A stretch of 64,000 bases of DNA from Mycolicibacterium sp. MU0050 (GTDB lineage: Bacteria > Actinomycetota > Actinomycetes > Mycobacteriales > Mycobacteriaceae), in contig NZ_OY726395.1 in the NCBI RefSeq assembly GCF_963378085.1, positions 2,418,001 through 2,482,000 of the forward strand, read 5' to 3'. This document shows positions 24,993 to 37,667 of the stretch, in pieces. Position numbers and translations under genes: made by a program. Below the pieces are notes generated by a model. That model saw nothing but the letters and a program-made list of their open reading frames with translations, was not told the origin of the DNA and did no database searches. Each line of letters begins with the position of its first letter. The first letter of the stretch is position 1.

Positions 24993-25745
24993 TCAGCCAA
25001 GTTGGGCGACCGTGAAGGCCGCGGCCTCCTGGAGCATGCCGTTCACCGGGTACAACGTGTGCTCGAGTGTCGGGATCCCGCCGGGGTTGCCATTGCAGAT
25101 GGAGTCGCCGGGCGCACACAGATCGATAGTCTTCGCTTCGTACAACGGGCCGACGGTCAGCCTCGGGGCGTCGTAGCGCGCCAGCCACTCGTTGGAGGGC
25201 TTACCCAGCAACACCACGGCGGCCACGTGCTCGGCCACCGAGTCCGGCAGGGGATTGGGGAGGTAGGACAGGTATTCGTCGGGGATGCCGTCGGGGATCT
25301 CGTTGGCGGTCACGAAGCCGGCCAGCACCGCGCCCTGCGAGTATCCGCCCAGCACGATCCGGGTGTCAGGACAGGCCGCCGCGGTGGCCTCGATGTGGGC
25401 CCCGGCGTCCTTGATGCCGTCGACGACGGTCTGGGCGAATGCGATGCGGTTGGCGAAGTCGCTGCTGGCGGGGTAGTTGACCGGATACACCGCGACCGTG
25501 CGGTCGCCGGCCTGGGCGCGCAGCGCGTCGACGAAGGCCTGCCCGGTCATTCCGGGGCCGGGGGGTTCGGTGGTGCCGCGGGCGAAGACCACTTCGATGT
25601 CGGGGCACGGCGGCGCCGGGGCCGGAGCCGGCGCAGGCGGCGGCACAGGCTCGGCCGACGCCACCGGCACGACGGTGCCCATCGTCACGGTCCCCGCGGT
25701 CAGCAACGCGGCGGCGACGAACCGGACGGCCTGACGAACGTTCAC
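24993..25745 (-). CDS. Cutinase-family secreted esterase
   Basis: A 250-residue serine esterase of the mycobacterial cutinase-like proteins. A signal peptide spans about residues 1-31 (cut near VASAEP), then a short Pro/Ala linker. The catalytic domain has the oxyanion segment VFARGTTEPPG, nucleophile GGYSQGA, the Asp in the disulfide loop LCAPGDSIC, and a candidate His in LEHTLYP. Family members cleave lipid or glycolipid esters outside the cell. It starts at GTG with AAGGAG 8 bases upstream. The S4 gene follows on the same strand. Confidence 0.9.
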   Translation of the reverse strand: MNVRQAVRFVAAALLTAGTVTMGTVVPVASAEPVPPPAPAPAPAPPCPDIEVVFARGTTEPPGPGMTGQAFVDALRAQAGDRTVAVYPVNYPASSDFANRIAFAQTVVDGIKDAGAHIEATAAACPDTRIVLGGYSQGAVLAGFVTANEIPDGIPDEYLSYLPNPLPDSVAEHVAAVVLLGKPSNEWLARYDAPRLTVGPLYEAKTIDLCAPGDSICNGNPGGIPTLEHTLYPVNGMLQEAAAFTVAQLG

Positions 25746-25839
25746 GGGCGGACTCCTTCGGATGCGCAGCTCGGATACCTGGGTCGGCGGGGCGGAAGCA
25801 AGAAGGCAGTACCCATGGTGTTGCGGCTTCAAACGGTCG

Positions 25840-27474
<1,635 letters not shown>

Positions 27475-27479
27475 TCACG

Positions 27480-29072
27480 TCAGTGGCGGCGATGCAGCCG
27501 GCCGCCCATTCGCAGCCAGCGCACCCGGCCGGTCTCATCCCGTACGAAATCGGAGCGGTTGTGCAGTGAGTTGCCGGCCCGGTCCTGGTGCAGGACGTGG
27601 TCGTCTCGGTAGAACCCCAGATGGGTCGGCGTGTGCGGCTCCGCGGCGACGGGTTCGCCGGCCGGGGACAACACCCGATGACGCAACCGACCGGCGTCGG
27701 CGGTGAGCAGGGTGTCGGTGCGGGTGAGCGTGCCGTCCTCGCCGATCTCTTCGCTGGTGTAGCGGCCTTCGTAGTCGGCCAACTGGCCCGGCGTCAGGTC
27801 CCGCACCCGGGCGGGCAGATTGTGCAGGCCGGCGAAACGCTGTAGCGCCCAGTCGTCGTACATGATGTCGGCGATCAGCCGATCTCCGCCGTCGGAATTG
27901 GTCAGCAGGGTCAGGGCGAAGTCGCGGTCCGGCACGAAATAGAACCCGGACTGCTGACCGGGCCACGCGCCGCCGTGCATGATCACCGGTACGCCCTCGG
28001 CGGTCGGTCGCAGGTGCCAGGTCACCCCCGTGCCGTCGACCTCGACGGTCAGGGTGCCGCTCGGCCCGGGCTCCGACCGCATGGCCAGCAGCGAGTCGGT
28101 GGTCAGCAGGGTCCGCCCCTGCGGGTCGGTGCCGTCGCCGAGGTGGAAGCGCGCGTAGCGGAGCTGGTCGCGGGCGGTGGAGATGAGGCCACCGGTGGGG
28201 TGCAGCGACCGGGGCATGTCCCAGGCCTGCCGGTTCAGCACGGCCTGCCCGTCGACGACGTGGTGGGAGGCGGTGCTGGGCACGGCGCGCAGCTCGTCGG
28301 CGAAGAAGCCGCTGTGTTCGAGCCCCAGCGGATCCAGGACCAGCTCGCGCACCGCCTGTTCGTAGCCGAGGCCGGTGACCTTCTCGATGACGTGGCCGGC
28401 CATTGTGACGGCCGCGTTGTTGTAGGCGAACGTGGTGCCCGGCGGTGTCAGTTGCGGCAGCGTCGCGATCCCGGCGGTGTATCTCGCCAGCGCGTCGTCG
28501 CCCGGTCCGAAGTCTTCGTAGTAGTCGCCGCGCCAACCGGCGGAGTGGTTGAGCAACTGACGCACGGTGACGCGGTCGGCCACCTCGGCGTCGGCGGTGC
28601 GGAAATCGGGTAGGTAGGTCCGGACCCGCTCGTCGAGGACCATCTCACCGGAATCGACCAGGCGCATCAACGCGGTGCCGGTGAACGTCTTGGTGGTCGA
28701 GCCCACGCGAAACAGGGTGTCCGGGGTGACGGGCTCGGGCTGCTCGATGTCGGTGACACCGAATCCCCGCAGATGCTCGCGGCCACGGTGCCATACGCCG
28801 ACGGCGACCCCCGGAACCGCGTAGGCGGCCATCAGCTCTTCGATCTTCGCGTCGAGCTCGGCGAACAGTTCGTCCTCAGGTGCCGACGCGGTGCGGCCAC
28901 ACCCCGCCGTTGTCGCGGTGCCGGCGAACAACGCCGCCGCCAGACCGCCGGCGGCGCCCCGCAGCACGGATCGGCGGGACAATTGCCTCTGGCGGTAGGC
29001 GTCACCGCAATCGCGTTGCACGGCTTCACGTTTCCTTGTGTGCGCGTCAATTTCCCTGAGCGCGCCCACCAT
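27480..29072 (-). CDS. Serine beta-lactamase-fold hydrolase, Tat-exported lipoprotein
   Basis: A 530-residue class-C-beta-lactamase-related protein. The N-terminus has a twin-arginine motif (SRRSVLRGAAGG, near 32-43) and a lipobox TTAGC, so it is probably folded in the cytosol and anchored outside. The SxxK nucleophile is STTK in RVGSTTKTFTG and the YxN element is AYNNAAV; the third motif is probably the MHGGAWPG segment. A C-terminal lipocalin-like extension (DLTPGQLADYEGRYTS and onward) resembles that of esterase/D-aminopeptidase relatives. Peptidase or esterase activity is as likely as lactam hydrolysis. Its start may lie further downstream than shown. Confidence 0.88.
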   Translation of the reverse strand: MVGALREIDAHTRKREAVQRDCGDAYRQRQLSRRSVLRGAAGGLAAALFAGTATTAGCGRTASAPEDELFAELDAKIEELMAAYAVPGVAVGVWHRGREHLRGFGVTDIEQPEPVTPDTLFRVGSTTKTFTGTALMRLVDSGEMVLDERVRTYLPDFRTADAEVADRVTVRQLLNHSAGWRGDYYEDFGPGDDALARYTAGIATLPQLTPPGTTFAYNNAAVTMAGHVIEKVTGLGYEQAVRELVLDPLGLEHSGFFADELRAVPSTASHHVVDGQAVLNRQAWDMPRSLHPTGGLISTARDQLRYARFHLGDGTDPQGRTLLTTDSLLAMRSEPGPSGTLTVEVDGTGVTWHLRPTAEGVPVIMHGGAWPGQQSGFYFVPDRDFALTLLTNSDGGDRLIADIMYDDWALQRFAGLHNLPARVRDLTPGQLADYEGRYTSEEIGEDGTLTRTDTLLTADAGRLRHRVLSPAGEPVAAEPHTPTHLGFYRDDHVLHQDRAGNSLHNRSDFVRDETGRVRWLRMGGRLHRRH

Positions 29073-29258
29073 AGCAATGACCGTGCCCCTGCGGTGCGGA
29101 TCGCCAAACTCGACCGACGTGGTCGCCGGGTGCCCTCATGGAGCGACGAAATCGCCTGCTTCCCAGGGGGTGAGGCGGTGTCCGGGTCCGAAAACGACGA
29201 CCGCCGCGGGCGAGTAGCAACGGGGCTACTCGACCACGGCGGTGTCGACGACGGTGCG

Positions 29259-29897
29259 TCAGGCGGTGGCGTCGAGGATCTTGATGGCGAAGACCAACGA
29301 GTCGCCGGGCTGGATTCCGGCTCCGGGCTGCCCCTCGGGATAGCCGTCGGCGGAGGTCATCGCGACGCCGACGGTGGATCCCACCGTCTGCCCGGCGATG
29401 GCCTTCTGGAAGCCGGGGATGACACCGCCCAGCGGGAAGTCGATCGGCGCACCTTGTTCGTAGGTGCTGTCGAACACCGAGCCGTCGCGGCCGTTGACGC
29501 CCATGTAGCAGACCAGGACGGTGGCGGTGTCGGACACCACCGGGCCGTCGCCGGCCTGCAGCGTCTGCACCTGGGTCTCGGTCACGCTGAACGGCGCCTC
29601 GACGGTTACCGCTGGCGCCGAGGACTCGGTGGCGCCGGTGACCGCGACGCTGCCCGTGGACCCGGACAGGTTCCAGTCGGGTGTCACGCCGTCAGCCGGT
29701 GCGGTGGTGGGGCACTCGCTGGCCGCGACCGTGGTCTCGGAAACGGTGGTCGTGATGGACTCGGCGGCCGGGGCGGTGGTGGTCGTCGCGGCGGCGTCGG
29801 TGTCGGTGTCGGAGGAGCCGCAGGCGCTCAGCGTCAGGGCGACCATCGCGGCACCGGCCACGAGCGTGAAGGAGGAGGGTATGCGAGAGGAATTCAC
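29259..29897 (-). CDS. FKBP-type peptidyl-prolyl isomerase, lipoprotein
   Basis: A 212-residue exported protein with a lipobox (LTLSACGSS, Cys near 27), a Thr/Ala-rich linker and a C-terminal FKBP domain: VLVCYMGVNGRDGSVFDSTYEQG (split: VLVCYMGVNG, RDGSVFDSTYEQG), GVIPGFQKAIAGQTVGS and GDSLVFAIKILDA. It would assist folding of exported proteins at the outer membrane face. The GTG start (VNSSRIPSS) places a normal signal peptide; longer open frame upstream is not needed. Confidence 0.88.
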   Translation of the reverse strand: MNSSRIPSSFTLVAGAAMVALTLSACGSSDTDTDAAATTTTAPAAESITTTVSETTVAASECPTTAPADGVTPDWNLSGSTGSVAVTGATESSAPAVTVEAPFSVTETQVQTLQAGDGPVVSDTATVLVCYMGVNGRDGSVFDSTYEQGAPIDFPLGGVIPGFQKAIAGQTVGSTVGVAMTSADGYPEGQPGAGIQPGDSLVFAIKILDATA

Positions 29898-30015
29898 GCC
29901 TGTCACGCTACAGAGGCCGGTCCCGCCGGGGGACAGACCCCGCGAACACCCGGCCGGATCGGACGGATTTACCCGGCCGTCCGCGCGCCGCGAGCCGCCC
30001 GGACCGGGAGCCGGA

Positions 30016-30174
30016 TCAGTCCCGCTGCTTTTGGTCGGGGCTGGGTTCGGCGATGTCGGGGGCGACCTCACGAGTCGCCATTCCACCCTTGCCGCCCTGA
30101 TCGGTCGGTCCCGGGGCCGGCGGTTCCTGCCCGGGCTGGGGGCCGGAGCCGGTGTCATCCTTGTGTTTACCCAT
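30016..30174 (-). CDS. Small hydrophilic protein of unknown function
   Basis: A 52-residue, highly polar, Gly/Pro/Gln/Lys-rich protein (MGKHKDDTGSGPQPGQEP and onward). A very strong ribosome site (GAAGGAGG) stands just before the ATG, which is the main evidence that it is real. No family, signal peptide or helix is seen; it is probably disordered. It is divergent from furA copy 2. Confidence 0.6.
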   Translation of the reverse strand: MGKHKDDTGSGPQPGQEPPAPGPTDQGGKGGMATREVAPDIAEPSPDQKQRD

Positions 30175-30298
30175 GGGTGCCTCCTTCGAAGGCCAGCGGT
30201 ACCCGCTGTGGCGTACCTCTAAACATCGAATCTTGCGGCCCGCAGGACGCCGCTGACACCTTGAAACACCCAGGCGCACAACCAATATCGCCAAATAC

Positions 30299-30327
30299 TT
30301 GATAGTTTCAAAATGGCGCGCCACACT
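30299..30327 (+). promoter_or_regulatory. furA-katG promoter and FurA box, copy 2
   Basis: TTGATA (30299-30304), 17 bases, CACACT (30322-30327), 7 bases, furA2 ATG. The string TTGATAGTTTCAAAAT aligns with TTGACTGATTCCAGAA before furA copy 1, so both operons appear to carry the same kind of autoregulatory operator over the -35. The two boxes differ at several bases, so affinity may differ. Confidence 0.65.
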
Positions 30328-30334
30328 CGGGAGA

Positions 30335-33050
<2,716 letters not shown>

Positions 33051-33053
33051 GCG

Positions 33054-33089
33054 CGTCGGGGCCCGGTGCGCCGTCGCCGGGCCCCGACG
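33054..33089 (+). terminator. Hairpin terminator downstream of the second katG
   Basis: Perfect 13-bp arms CGTCGGGGCCCGG and CCGGGCCCCGACG surround a 10-base loop and start 4 bases after the katG stop; GCTTTCC follows. This ends the second furA-katG operon. Confidence 0.85.
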
Positions 33090-33164
33090 GCTTTCCGCCG
33101 ACACGTCGCGGGTGGCGGATGTGTGCGACGATGCTGCTACCCAACCGAGAGGACCGTCGGGTTC

Positions 33165-33695
33165 ATGACCAACAGGCACCCCCTGGCGCTGGCCGCCGTC
33201 GCGGGGCTGACGGCCGTCGGCATCACCCTGGGTGTGGCCGGGCCGGCGGCCGCCGATCCCGTTCCGCCACCGCCGCCGGGCGACCCGGCAACCCCGCCAC
33301 CGGGTGACCCGCTCGCGGCCCCGCCGCTGCCCCCGGGACCGCCGCCGGTGCCGGAGATGGCGAACCCCGGTTACGGGTCCAACGGTCAATTCGGCTCGGG
33401 GCCGCTGGGCACGCTGCGGGATCTGTGGCATCAGGCCCGCAATCCCTACTACCTGATGGACGATCCGGCTCAGCTTCCCGGTGGTGGCGCACCGCCGCCG
33501 CCCGGAGCGGGCCCGGCGCCGGCCTTGCCGCCGGGGTTCGTGTCGATGAACGCGCCGGGTTCGGAGACCGAATCGACGGCCGCGGCCCCGAACACCGGCG
33601 GTCCGCCGTTGCCGGAGGGCTACTACCCGATCGACGGGCCGCCGCCGCCGGGATACGAGTACGTGCAGCCCGGGCCACCGCAACCCGCGCCGTAA
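33165..33695 (+). CDS. Proline-rich secreted protein
   Basis: A 176-residue exported protein with a signal peptide (about 1-31, cut near AAADPVP). The mature part is dominated by Pro and Gly (PPPPPGDPATPPPGDP and similar) with a short less biased centre (LGTLRDLWHQARNPYYLMDD) . No enzymatic domain is seen. Such proteins are frequent in the mycobacterial cell wall. The start MTNRHPLAL gives a normal signal peptide. It is convergent with the DUF3253 gene by 9 bases. Confidence 0.82.
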   Translation: MTNRHPLALAAVAGLTAVGITLGVAGPAAADPVPPPPPGDPATPPPGDPLAAPPLPPGPPPVPEMANPGYGSNGQFGSGPLGTLRDLWHQARNPYYLMDDPAQLPGGGAPPPPGAGPAPALPPGFVSMNAPGSETESTAAAPNTGGPPLPEGYYPIDGPPPPGYEYVQPGPPQPAP

Positions 33696-33704
33696 CGCTG
33701 ACCT

Positions 33705-34070
33705 TCAGCGGGCGTCGTCCGTACGTCCGCCGGGATCGGCGGCGCGCAGGCGAACGGGCCCCCGCCACGGCAGGTCCGGGTCGAGAACCCGGTCGCCCTG
33801 GGTGACCGTGAGCTCGCCGGCTTTGGCCAGGCGTCGGGCAATGTCGCGAGCGTCGTCCATCAGCTCGCGCCAGGTGTCGCCGCCGACGGCCCGCGCCGCA
33901 TCGGAGGGGCAGGTGCTGCCGTCAGGCCCGCGGTGTTCGGCCAGTGCGCGCATCGCCGACTCGAGGCGCCGCAGTGGCGCACCCGTCCCGAGCGCGATGT
34001 CGGCGTCGGACGCGGCGGGTCCACCGGCGGAGCTGGCCTTCCGCAGTTCCGCGCGCAGCTGTTCGCTCAC
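33705..34070 (-). CDS. DUF3253-domain protein
   Basis: A 121-residue protein with a winged-helix-like DUF3253 domain in its second half: STCPSDAARAVGGDTWRELM (about 52-71), then ARRLAKAGELTVTQGDRVLDP and GPVRLR. The function of the family is unknown. The ATG is 10 bases after the beta-lactamase stop on the same strand, so the two genes are co-transcribed. Confidence 0.85.
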   Translation of the reverse strand: MSEQLRAELRKASSAGGPAASDADIALGTGAPLRRLESAMRALAEHRGPDGSTCPSDAARAVGGDTWRELMDDARDIARRLAKAGELTVTQGDRVLDPDLPWRGPVRLRAADPGGRTDDAR

Positions 34071-34080
34071 GTCATCCTCC

Positions 34081-34980
34081 CTAACGGTGGCCGAGTGCCT
34101 CGAGCGTGAGGTCCACGGTCTCCGCGATCGCGTCGTTGTACGGTCCGGCCTCGGGTTGATCGTCGCGGGAGCGGGTCAGCACCACCATGATCACCCGCTG
34201 GCCGGCCGGGCCGATGAGAAGCCCGGCGTCGTTGGTGGTGCCGTAATCGCCGGCCCCGGTCTTGTCGGCACTGGTCCAGCCGGGCGGAAGAGCGGCACGA
34301 AAACGCTTGCCGGCGGTGATGTTCGACCGCATCCAGGTCAGCAGCCGTTCGCGTGCGGTGTCGGACAGCGCCGTTCCGGTGAGCACCTCCCGATAGCCAA
34401 TGCCCAGCGCGCGCGGTGTCGTCGTGTCGCGCAGGTCCCCGGGCAGGGCCGCGTTGAGCTCGGTTTCCCACCGGTCCAGCCGAGTCTGGTCGTCGCCGAC
34501 GCTGCGCGCGAACTCGGTGATCGCAGAAGGTCCACCGATGGTCCGCAGCAGCAGATTGCCCGCGGTGTTGTCGGACTCGATGAGCGCAGCGGCGCACAAC
34601 TCGGCGAGCGACATCGCCTGGCCCACCTTGGTACCGGTCACCGGGGCGTGCGTGACGATGTCGGACTCGGTGACCGGCACCGGGGTGTCGAGTTGCAGGC
34701 GGTCCTGGTCGGCGAGTTGCAGGACGCGTGCGGCCGCATAGGTCTTGAACGTGGAACACATCGCGAAGCGGTCATCGGCGCCGTGAGCCAGCGATGTCCC
34801 GGAGCCCAGATCCACGGCGTACATGCCGATACGGGCACCGTGACGGTCCTCGATCCCGGCGAGGTCGAGGCGGTCAGCGGGCTGGGAGGGCGGGAGGGCA
34901 CCGGCGGGGCGGCAGCCCGCCAGCACCGCCACGGCGGCCAAGCCGACGAGGGCCTGGCGGCGCGTCAGTGGTGTGGTCAT
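34081..34980 (-). CDS. Class A beta-lactamase, Tat lipoprotein
   Basis: A 299-residue serine beta-lactamase. The N-terminus MTTPLTRRQALVG has a twin-arginine motif and VLAGCRPAG a lipobox, indicating Tat export and lipid anchoring. Active-site motifs are MCSTFK (Ser70-x-x-Lys73), ESDN (Ser130-Asp-Asn132), RWETELN (Glu166, Asn170) and DKTGAG (Lys234-Thr-Gly). The SDN motif is the canonical class A form, whereas M. tuberculosis BlaC has SDG. It should hydrolyse penicillins and cephalosporins in the cell envelope. It is followed in the operon by a DUF3253 gene. No BlaI/BlaR regulator is adjacent. Confidence 0.93.
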   Translation of the reverse strand: MTTPLTRRQALVGLAAVAVLAGCRPAGALPPSQPADRLDLAGIEDRHGARIGMYAVDLGSGTSLAHGADDRFAMCSTFKTYAAARVLQLADQDRLQLDTPVPVTESDIVTHAPVTGTKVGQAMSLAELCAAALIESDNTAGNLLLRTIGGPSAITEFARSVGDDQTRLDRWETELNAALPGDLRDTTTPRALGIGYREVLTGTALSDTARERLLTWMRSNITAGKRFRAALPPGWTSADKTGAGDYGTTNDAGLLIGPAGQRVIMVVLTRSRDDQPEAGPYNDAIAETVDLTLEALGHR

Positions 34981-35365
34981 AGGTGTAGCGAACCATGGCA
35001 ATCCGTTTCGCGGCCAGGTGCGGGCCCGGGTGTCGTGAAGACGCAGCGCCGCGTCAATCGCCGGGTGAGGCGCACATCTTGCGAAGCAGTCCGGCCAGGG
35101 TGCTGACCGCGCTGGCGCCGTGGCTGGTCCAGTCGATCCGCGGCCGCGGCCAAACGGACGAGGAGAGAGCGCGCAGGGAGTCGATTCTCGGGACCCCTGC
35201 GGCGGGCGCCGCACCGATCGTTGCGGGCGAGGTATTCGCATCGCCGTCGCGCGCGCTCCCGGTCAGTGAGGTCACCACGGCGGTGGGTCGGGCGGTGTGG
35301 CTGCCCGCCGCCGTAAGCCTTCCGATATCGTTTTCAGGCGATCTACATCACAGGGAGGAAAATTC
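34981..35365. other. Intergenic region, 385 bases, no convincing gene
   Basis: Two short open frames exist on opposite strands (34995-35387 plus, 35054-35278 minus), but neither has a ribosome site or a recognisable motif. The stretch probably holds the promoters of the beta-lactamase operon (minus) and of the small gene at 35366 (plus). Confidence 0.5.
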
Positions 35366-35557
35366 ATGGAGCCAGCGCAGGAACTGACAGCTGGGCAAAA
35401 GGTAAAGATGGGCCTTCAGGCTGCAGGTGCGTTCGCTCGCAATCCCAAGGCTTTGGTCGCTCTGGTGCGGTATCAACTCGCCCAGCGCAAGCAGGCCAAG
35501 TCCGGCCCCGTGCAGCAGCCCGACACCACTCCGACTGAGCCCACGCCGGAGGCGTAG
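35366..35557 (+). CDS. Small basic protein of unknown function
   Basis: A 63-residue protein with a probable amphipathic or helical centre (QKVKMGLQAAGAFARNPKAL) and a Pro/Thr C-terminus. GGAGGA is placed 8 bases before the ATG (MEPAQELTAG), which supports expression. No family is recognised. A strong shared hairpin follows the stop. Confidence 0.6.
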   Translation: MEPAQELTAGQKVKMGLQAAGAFARNPKALVALVRYQLAQRKQAKSGPVQQPDTTPTEPTPEA

Positions 35558-35569
35558 CAGGTCGGAACG

Positions 35570-35607
35570 ACAGCGACCCCTCCTGCCGAGGCGGGAAGGG
35601 TCGCTGT
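35570..35607. terminator. Bidirectional hairpin between convergent genes
   Basis: The arms ACAGCGACCC and GGGTCGCTGT pair over 10 bp and enclose a second G/C-rich arm pair (TCCTGCC with GCGGGA). It lies between two convergent stops at 35557 and 35619 and probably serves both. Confidence 0.75.
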
Positions 35608-35618
35608 CGTATTTCGGG

Positions 35619-35945
35619 TCAGTAGTTCTGGCAGCTGTAGGCGACCGCGTTGATCGTCGAGGCGTACCCGTTCAGCTGGGGGTAGGCCTGCAGCTGGGCG
35701 ATCGAGGCGCGGCGCTCATCGGGTCCGGCGGCCAGCAGGTTCTGAATCCAGCCGGTGGCCAGCATGCTGCTCTCAAGCTCGGCGGCCGTCTCGGGCGAGG
35801 TCGCCCGCAGCGCGTTCATCACCTGGGGATAGGTGCAGGTCGAGTTCACGATCGCCTCCACATCCGGCTGCGCCGACGCGGCGCCCGCGCCGAACAGCGC
35901 TGCGGCAGTCGTCACTCCGGCCATGAGCATGATCTTGGTCTTCAT
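35619..35945 (-). CDS. Hemophore-related secreted protein (MHB domain)
   Basis: A 108-residue exported protein with a signal peptide (about 1-25, cut near ASAQPDV). The mature domain has two Cys and the pattern STCTYPQVMNALRATSPETA, then AYSCQNY at the end, typical of the mycobacterial haemophore family to which Rv0203 belongs. Rv0203 passes heme to MmpL3/MmpL11. The tyrosine used there for heme is not certain here, so heme binding is inferred from the family only. A ribosome site (AAGGTGG) precedes the ATG. Confidence 0.82.
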   Translation of the reverse strand: MKTKIMLMAGVTTAAALFGAGAASAQPDVEAIVNSTCTYPQVMNALRATSPETAAELESSMLATGWIQNLLAAGPDERRASIAQLQAYPQLNGYASTINAVAYSCQNY

Positions 35946-36226
35946 CTATGTCCACCTTCTACAGCAGGGTTTACGCGCGCCGGCGCCTCGAAGGGCCGTC
36001 AAACACGCTAACAGCACCGAAGGCCCCGAGGTTTCACTGATTCGCCGGGCCGACGTTGGTCGCACAGTAGGTCTTCGGCCGCCACGCGGAAATCGTTACG
36101 AGATTCCAGCGGTGTAACGGGGCTGTTGCGGGTAACCCCCGGTTGAGCTGGGGTGTTGCAGGGCGCCCCGCCGCTGACCGCGACGGGAGAACATCGAGAT
36201 GTGGGCACGAACTGAGGACGGACGCG

Positions 36227-37018
36227 GTGGGTGGCACTGAACGGTCCGCGTGGGACCCCGCGTTCACCGAGCAGGTCGTCCAGCGGTTGGGGCCGGCGGT
36301 GCGCGGGTGGTTTCGCACCGAGGTCCGCGGCATCGAGCGGATCCCGGCCACCGGACCGGCGCTGCTGGTCGCCAACCACTCCGGGGGGATGGCCACCCCC
36401 GACGTACTGGTGCTCGCGCCCGCCTTCTACCGGCATTTCGGCTACGACCGACCGTTGCACACCCTGGCGCATTACGGCGTGTTGATGGGTCCGCTGTCGT
36501 TGGTCATGAACCGGCTGGGGGTCATCGAGGCCAACCCCGAGAACGCGGTCGTCGCGCTGGACTCCGGCGCGCTGGTGCTGGTGTTCCCGGGCGGGGACTA
36601 TGACGCCTATCGGCCCACCTCGACCGCCAACGTCATCGACTTCAACGGCCGCACCGGATACGTCAGGACCGCCGTTCAGGCGGGGGTTCCGCTGGTACCC
36701 ATCGTTTCTATCGGCGCCCAGGAAACCCAGTGGTTCCTGTCCCGCGGGCACCGGCTGGCGAAGCTGCTGCGGCTGACCAAGTTCCGTCTCGACATCGTGC
36801 CCATCAGCATCGGGTGGCCGTTCGGACTCAGCGTGTTCTTCCCGCCGAACGTCCCCTTGCCGTCGAAGATCGTGATGGAGGTGCTCGACCCCATCGACAT
36901 TGTCGCCGACTTCGGCGACGACCCCGACGTCGACGAGGTGGACGCGCATGTGCGCTCGGTGATGCAGCGGTCGCTGGACCGGCTGGCCGTCGAGCGCCGG
37001 TTCCCGGTGCTGGGCTGA
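36227..37018 (+). CDS. Lysophospholipid acyltransferase family protein (PlsC-like)
   Basis: A 263-residue acyltransferase. The catalytic block is NHSGGMATPD (His/Asp, near 51-60), followed by the family motifs MNRLGVIEANPENA and LVFPGGDYDAYRP. It transfers an acyl chain to a lyso-lipid or glycerolipid at the membrane; the substrate is unknown. The GTG start (VGGTERSAWDP) was chosen because GAGGAC lies upstream and the extra 28 residues in the longer frame are unlike the family. It is followed 41 bases later by a DinB gene. Confidence 0.87.
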   Translation: MGGTERSAWDPAFTEQVVQRLGPAVRGWFRTEVRGIERIPATGPALLVANHSGGMATPDVLVLAPAFYRHFGYDRPLHTLAHYGVLMGPLSLVMNRLGVIEANPENAVVALDSGALVLVFPGGDYDAYRPTSTANVIDFNGRTGYVRTAVQAGVPLVPIVSIGAQETQWFLSRGHRLAKLLRLTKFRLDIVPISIGWPFGLSVFFPPNVPLPSKIVMEVLDPIDIVADFGDDPDVDEVDAHVRSVMQRSLDRLAVERRFPVLG

Positions 37019-37059
37019 CCTTTTCGGCATAAGGTGAGGGGCCGTGGAGGGGAGGCCCC

Positions 37060-37539
37060 GTGGGTCCATTCGATGTCCTGGTGGAGGACGAACGAGCGCA
37101 GCTCGACGCGTTCGTCGAGGAGTACCGCAGGCTGTTCGAGCGGGTCCTCGACGGGCTCACCGAGGAGCAGGCGCGGCGTCGGCTGGTTCCCTCGCAGACG
37201 ACGCTGCTCGGCTTGCTCAAGCACGTGACGTGGATGCAGCGCGTCTGGTTCGAGGAGTGTGTCGGCGGTTCGTCTCGTCAGGAACTCGGGTTGGTGGCCA
37301 GCGTGGACGAGTCCTTCGGCCTCGCCGACGACGACACCGTCGCCTCCGTCACCGCGGCGTATCGACAGGCCTGCGCGACGGCGCGCGCCGTGGTCGCCGA
37401 GCTACCCCTGGAGACGGTGGTGACCGGGCATCGGGGTGGCCCGCGCACGCTGCGCTGGGTGTACCTGCAGGTCCTGCGGGAACTGGCGCATCATTGCGGC
37501 CACGCCGACATCCTGCGCGAGCAGATCCTCGCGGGCTGA
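37060..37539 (+). CDS. DinB-family protein (DUF664, putative thiol-dependent enzyme)
   Basis: A 159-residue four-helix-bundle protein. Metal-ligand histidines are visible in LLKHVTWMQRVWFE (near 56) and in LAHHCGHADILREQ near the C-terminus, the conserved DinB pattern. In actinobacteria this fold includes mycothiol-dependent transferases. Which reaction it performs is unknown. It starts at GTG. It is downstream of the acyltransferase on the same strand and convergent with the HNH gene. Confidence 0.86.
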   Translation: MGPFDVLVEDERAQLDAFVEEYRRLFERVLDGLTEEQARRRLVPSQTTLLGLLKHVTWMQRVWFEECVGGSSRQELGLVASVDESFGLADDDTVASVTAAYRQACATARAVVAELPLETVVTGHRGGPRTLRWVYLQVLRELAHHCGHADILREQILAG

Positions 37540-37667
37540 GACTCTTTCCCGGCGGTCGAATAGTCCTTGCCGCAAGCCATTTCGTCACTGCTGACGCGTA
37601 TCCCGATGGCTCCCTGTGCGTCAAAGCTGTGATGGCCCAAGTGTTTCGGCCTGACGCGTGACGTCGT

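Noticed and set aside
34995..35387. 130-codon open frame upstream of the small gene at 35366
   Set aside because: No ribosome site or domain; its end overlaps the better-supported small gene in another frame.
37550..37667. Possible tRNA or attachment site in the gap after DinB
   Set aside because: No cloverleaf could be drawn and no flanking direct repeat was found.
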